DNA of 64,000 bases from Acidovorax sp. Leaf160 (GTDB lineage: Bacteria > Pseudomonadota > Gammaproteobacteria > Burkholderiales > Burkholderiaceae_C). The DNA lies in NCBI RefSeq assembly GCF_001424265.1, contig NZ_LMOV01000012.1, positions 453 through 64,452 on the forward strand, read 5' to 3'. The notes under the pieces are model-generated. The model worked only from the letters and a program-made list of their open reading frames with translations, searched no databases and was not told the DNA's origin. The position numbers were made by a program, and so were the translations under genes. Within the stretch, counting starts at the first letter, position 1, and each line of letters opens with the position of its first letter. Below, piece by piece: positions 62,875 to 64,000 of this stretch.

Positions 62875-63468
62875 TCAGATGACTTCGCGCAGGTTGCCGG
62901 AGTCTTGCGGGTAGCCCGCCTCCTGGATGAGCCGGGCCAGAAGCGGCTCGACCTCGGTCTGCGTGGCGAGCAGGCCCATCTGCCAGTCGCTCATCAACCC
63001 GTTCTTCACGCTGGTCTGCAGGAAGCTCAGCAGCCCGTCGTAGTAACCATCGACGTTGAGCAGGCCCAGCGGCTTGTCGTGGTAGCCCAGCTGCCGCCAG
63101 GTCCAGACCTCGAACAGTTCCTCGAAGGTGCCGATCCCGCCGGGCAGGGCGACGAAGGCATCGCAGCGCTCGGCCATCATGGCCTTGCGTTCGTGCATGC
63201 TGGTGACGACGTGCAGCTCGTCGCACTGCTGGTTGGCCAGTTCCTTGTCCACCAGCGCCTGTGGAATGACGCCCACCACCCGCCCGCCCGCGAGGCGCGT
63301 TGCCTCGGCCACGGTGCCCATCAGGCCGCTGCGGCCGCCGCCATACACCAGCTGCCCTCCATGCTCTCCGATCCAGCGGCCGACATCGGTGGCCGCGTGG
63401 GCGAAGCGGGGGTTCTCTCCGGCGCGGGAGCCGAGATAGACGCAGAGGGAAAATGCGGGATCAGCCAT
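62875..63468 (-). CDS. LOG family protein (cytokinin riboside 5'-monophosphate phosphoribohydrolase-like)
   Basis: A 197-residue Rossmann-fold protein of the LOG/TIGR00730 family. The nucleotide-binding motif VYGGGRSGLMG (41-51), the catalytic Arg-Lys in MHERKAMM (91-98) and PGGIGTFEEL (109-118) are all present. Family members cleave nucleoside 5'-monophosphates to base and ribose 5-phosphate; plant and some bacterial members release active cytokinins. In a plant-associated Acidovorax-like host that activity would be of interest, but housekeeping nucleotide hydrolysis is equally possible. The start overlaps the dgkA stop by 8 bases. Confidence 0.92.
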   Translation of the reverse strand: MADPAFSLCVYLGSRAGENPRFAHAATDVGRWIGEHGGQLVYGGGRSGLMGTVAEATRLAGGRVVGVIPQALVDKELANQQCDELHVVTSMHERKAMMAERCDAFVALPGGIGTFEELFEVWTWRQLGYHDKPLGLLNVDGYYDGLLSFLQTSVKNGLMSDWQMGLLATQTEVEPLLARLIQEAGYPQDSGNLREVI

Positions 63469-63871
63469 GGACGAAAAACCTTTGGTAGAGCGCTGCCGCC
63501 CAGACGCCCGAGCACATCAGCAGACTCAACAGCACCGCTGCGCTGCCCAGGTCCTTGGCACGCTTGGAAAGCGCATGCAGTTCAGGGCCGACGCGGTCGA
63601 TGGCTGCCTCGATGCCGGAGTTGAGCAGTTCGGTGATCAGCACCAGCATCACCACGCCGGCCAGCAGGGCGACCTCCACCCAGCCGCGCCCCACCACGAA
63701 GGCGGCGGGCAGCAGCACGAAGGCGATGCAGCTCTCGGTGCGAAATGCCTTTTCGCTCCACCCTGCGCGCAGGCCCTGCAGCGAATAGCCGGTGGCGTGC
63801 CAGACGCGGCGGATGCCGGTGCGGGCTTTGTGCGGATGCGGTGAATGCGGTGGATGCGGAAGGGTGGACAT
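63461..63871 (-). CDS. dgkA: diacylglycerol kinase, prokaryotic type
   Basis: A 136-residue inner-membrane kinase of the DgkA family with three hydrophobic helices after a polar N-terminus. The motif TELLNSGIEAAIDRV (about 87-101) holds the catalytic Glu and metal-binding Glu; EKAFRTESCIAF contributes the other conserved Glu. It phosphorylates diacylglycerol or undecaprenol to recycle lipid by-products. The first about 20 residues are Pro/His-rich, and the leader carries GAATGCGGT-type short repeats. ATG at 63871 or 63880 are both possible. Overlaps the LOG gene, so they are coupled. Confidence 0.92.
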   Translation of the reverse strand: MSTLPHPPHSPHPHKARTGIRRVWHATGYSLQGLRAGWSEKAFRTESCIAFVLLPAAFVVGRGWVEVALLAGVVMLVLITELLNSGIEAAIDRVGPELHALSKRAKDLGSAAVLLSLLMCSGVWAAALYQRFFVHG

Positions 63872-64000
63872 GGTCGGCAAGAGCGCTATTTTGGCGCAGA
63901 GTGGTGGCGCCGGAGTGGAAGCCCGGTGAGAACCGGTGAAGACCGGCGAAGACCGGTGTCCCTGCCCGTCGGGCTCCAGGCCACTCTGGGGGGGGCGGGG
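63872..64000. other. gene-free right edge
   Basis: No gene is recognised. GGTGAAGACCGGCGAAGACCGG forms short direct repeats at about 63935-63957, and a G8 run lies at the end of the window. Confidence 0.4.

Overview
The window is a high-GC (about two thirds G+C) chromosomal segment whose gene content and order point to a betaproteobacterium of the family Comamonadaceae, most like Acidovorax or Paracidovorax. The signs are trxA-rho-rpmE order, ffs-dnaX-ybaB-recR, gloB-methyltransferase-rnhA, an AddAB-like nuclease-helicase pair, a ppk-sixA...ppx-pst-phoUBR block, and a dispersed AT-rich repeat that I remember from Comamonadaceae genomes. I see no tRNA, rRNA, CRISPR array, transposase or prophage. 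It reads as core chromosome; the unusual content is in small repeats, regulatory sites and recoding.

Layout. 0.2-2.8 kb: two unrecognised proteins. 2.9-5.4 kb: an MFS exporter and a RidA-like protein divergent from soxR, with a SoxR operator between them. 5.5-8.2 kb: mgtC-like, truC and an ornithine-lipid-type acyltransferase. 8.5-20.9 kb: a phosphate/polyphosphate island with ppk, sixA, a histone-H1-like protein, ppx, pstSCAB, phoU, phoB and phoR, and three predicted Pho promoters with the same geometry. 20.9-26.4 kb: MATE exporter, ArnT-like membrane glycosyltransferase, rpmE2, rho and trxA. 26.4-34.3 kb: AddB-like and AddA-like repair proteins and a flavoprotein. 34.4-38.1 kb: ffs (4.5S RNA), dnaX with a frameshift signal, ybaB and recR. 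38.3-46.7 kb: MAPEG protein, ABC substrate-binding protein, a 50-residue membrane protein, mltD, gloB, methyltransferase, rnhA, thioredoxin-like protein, moeA and mobA. 46.9-50.2 kb: moaA, then a Fur-type site, Mn superoxide dismutase and a ZIP metal transporter. 50.4-56.2 kb: Crp/Fnr regulator, Mpo1-like protein, lipoprotein hydrolase, ppa, cheW and an acyltransferase carrying two kinds of inserted repeat. 56.4-63.9 kb: flavin reductase, Bug-type binding protein, frameshifted M20 peptidase, LysR regulator, nadE, glnB, a LOG protein and dgkA.

How the genes work together. Low phosphate is sensed by PstSCAB-PhoU-PhoR and relayed by PhoB to pst, ppk and probably ppx, so polyphosphate synthesis and turnover are tied to phosphate supply. 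ppa completes the phosphate theme. Redox-cycling stress acts through SoxR on a two-gene export/detoxification unit. Iron limitation probably acts through Fur on an iron-independent superoxide dismutase and a neighbouring divalent-metal importer. moaA, mobA and moeA are three steps of molybdenum cofactor synthesis.

The most unusual signals are: (1) ten copies of a repeat with a 17-bp head of form GCTAY-N7-ATAGC, exactly 20 bases, then GCGCY, several of them inside essential or conserved genes and read through in frame; (2) an 87-bp (29-codon) tandem repeat inside an acyltransferase that also carries one of the head-tail repeats; (3) a complete -1 frameshift cassette in dnaX; (4) a near-canonical SoxR promoter with 19-bp spacing; (5) a 27-bp operator-like palindrome in front of the H1-like gene.
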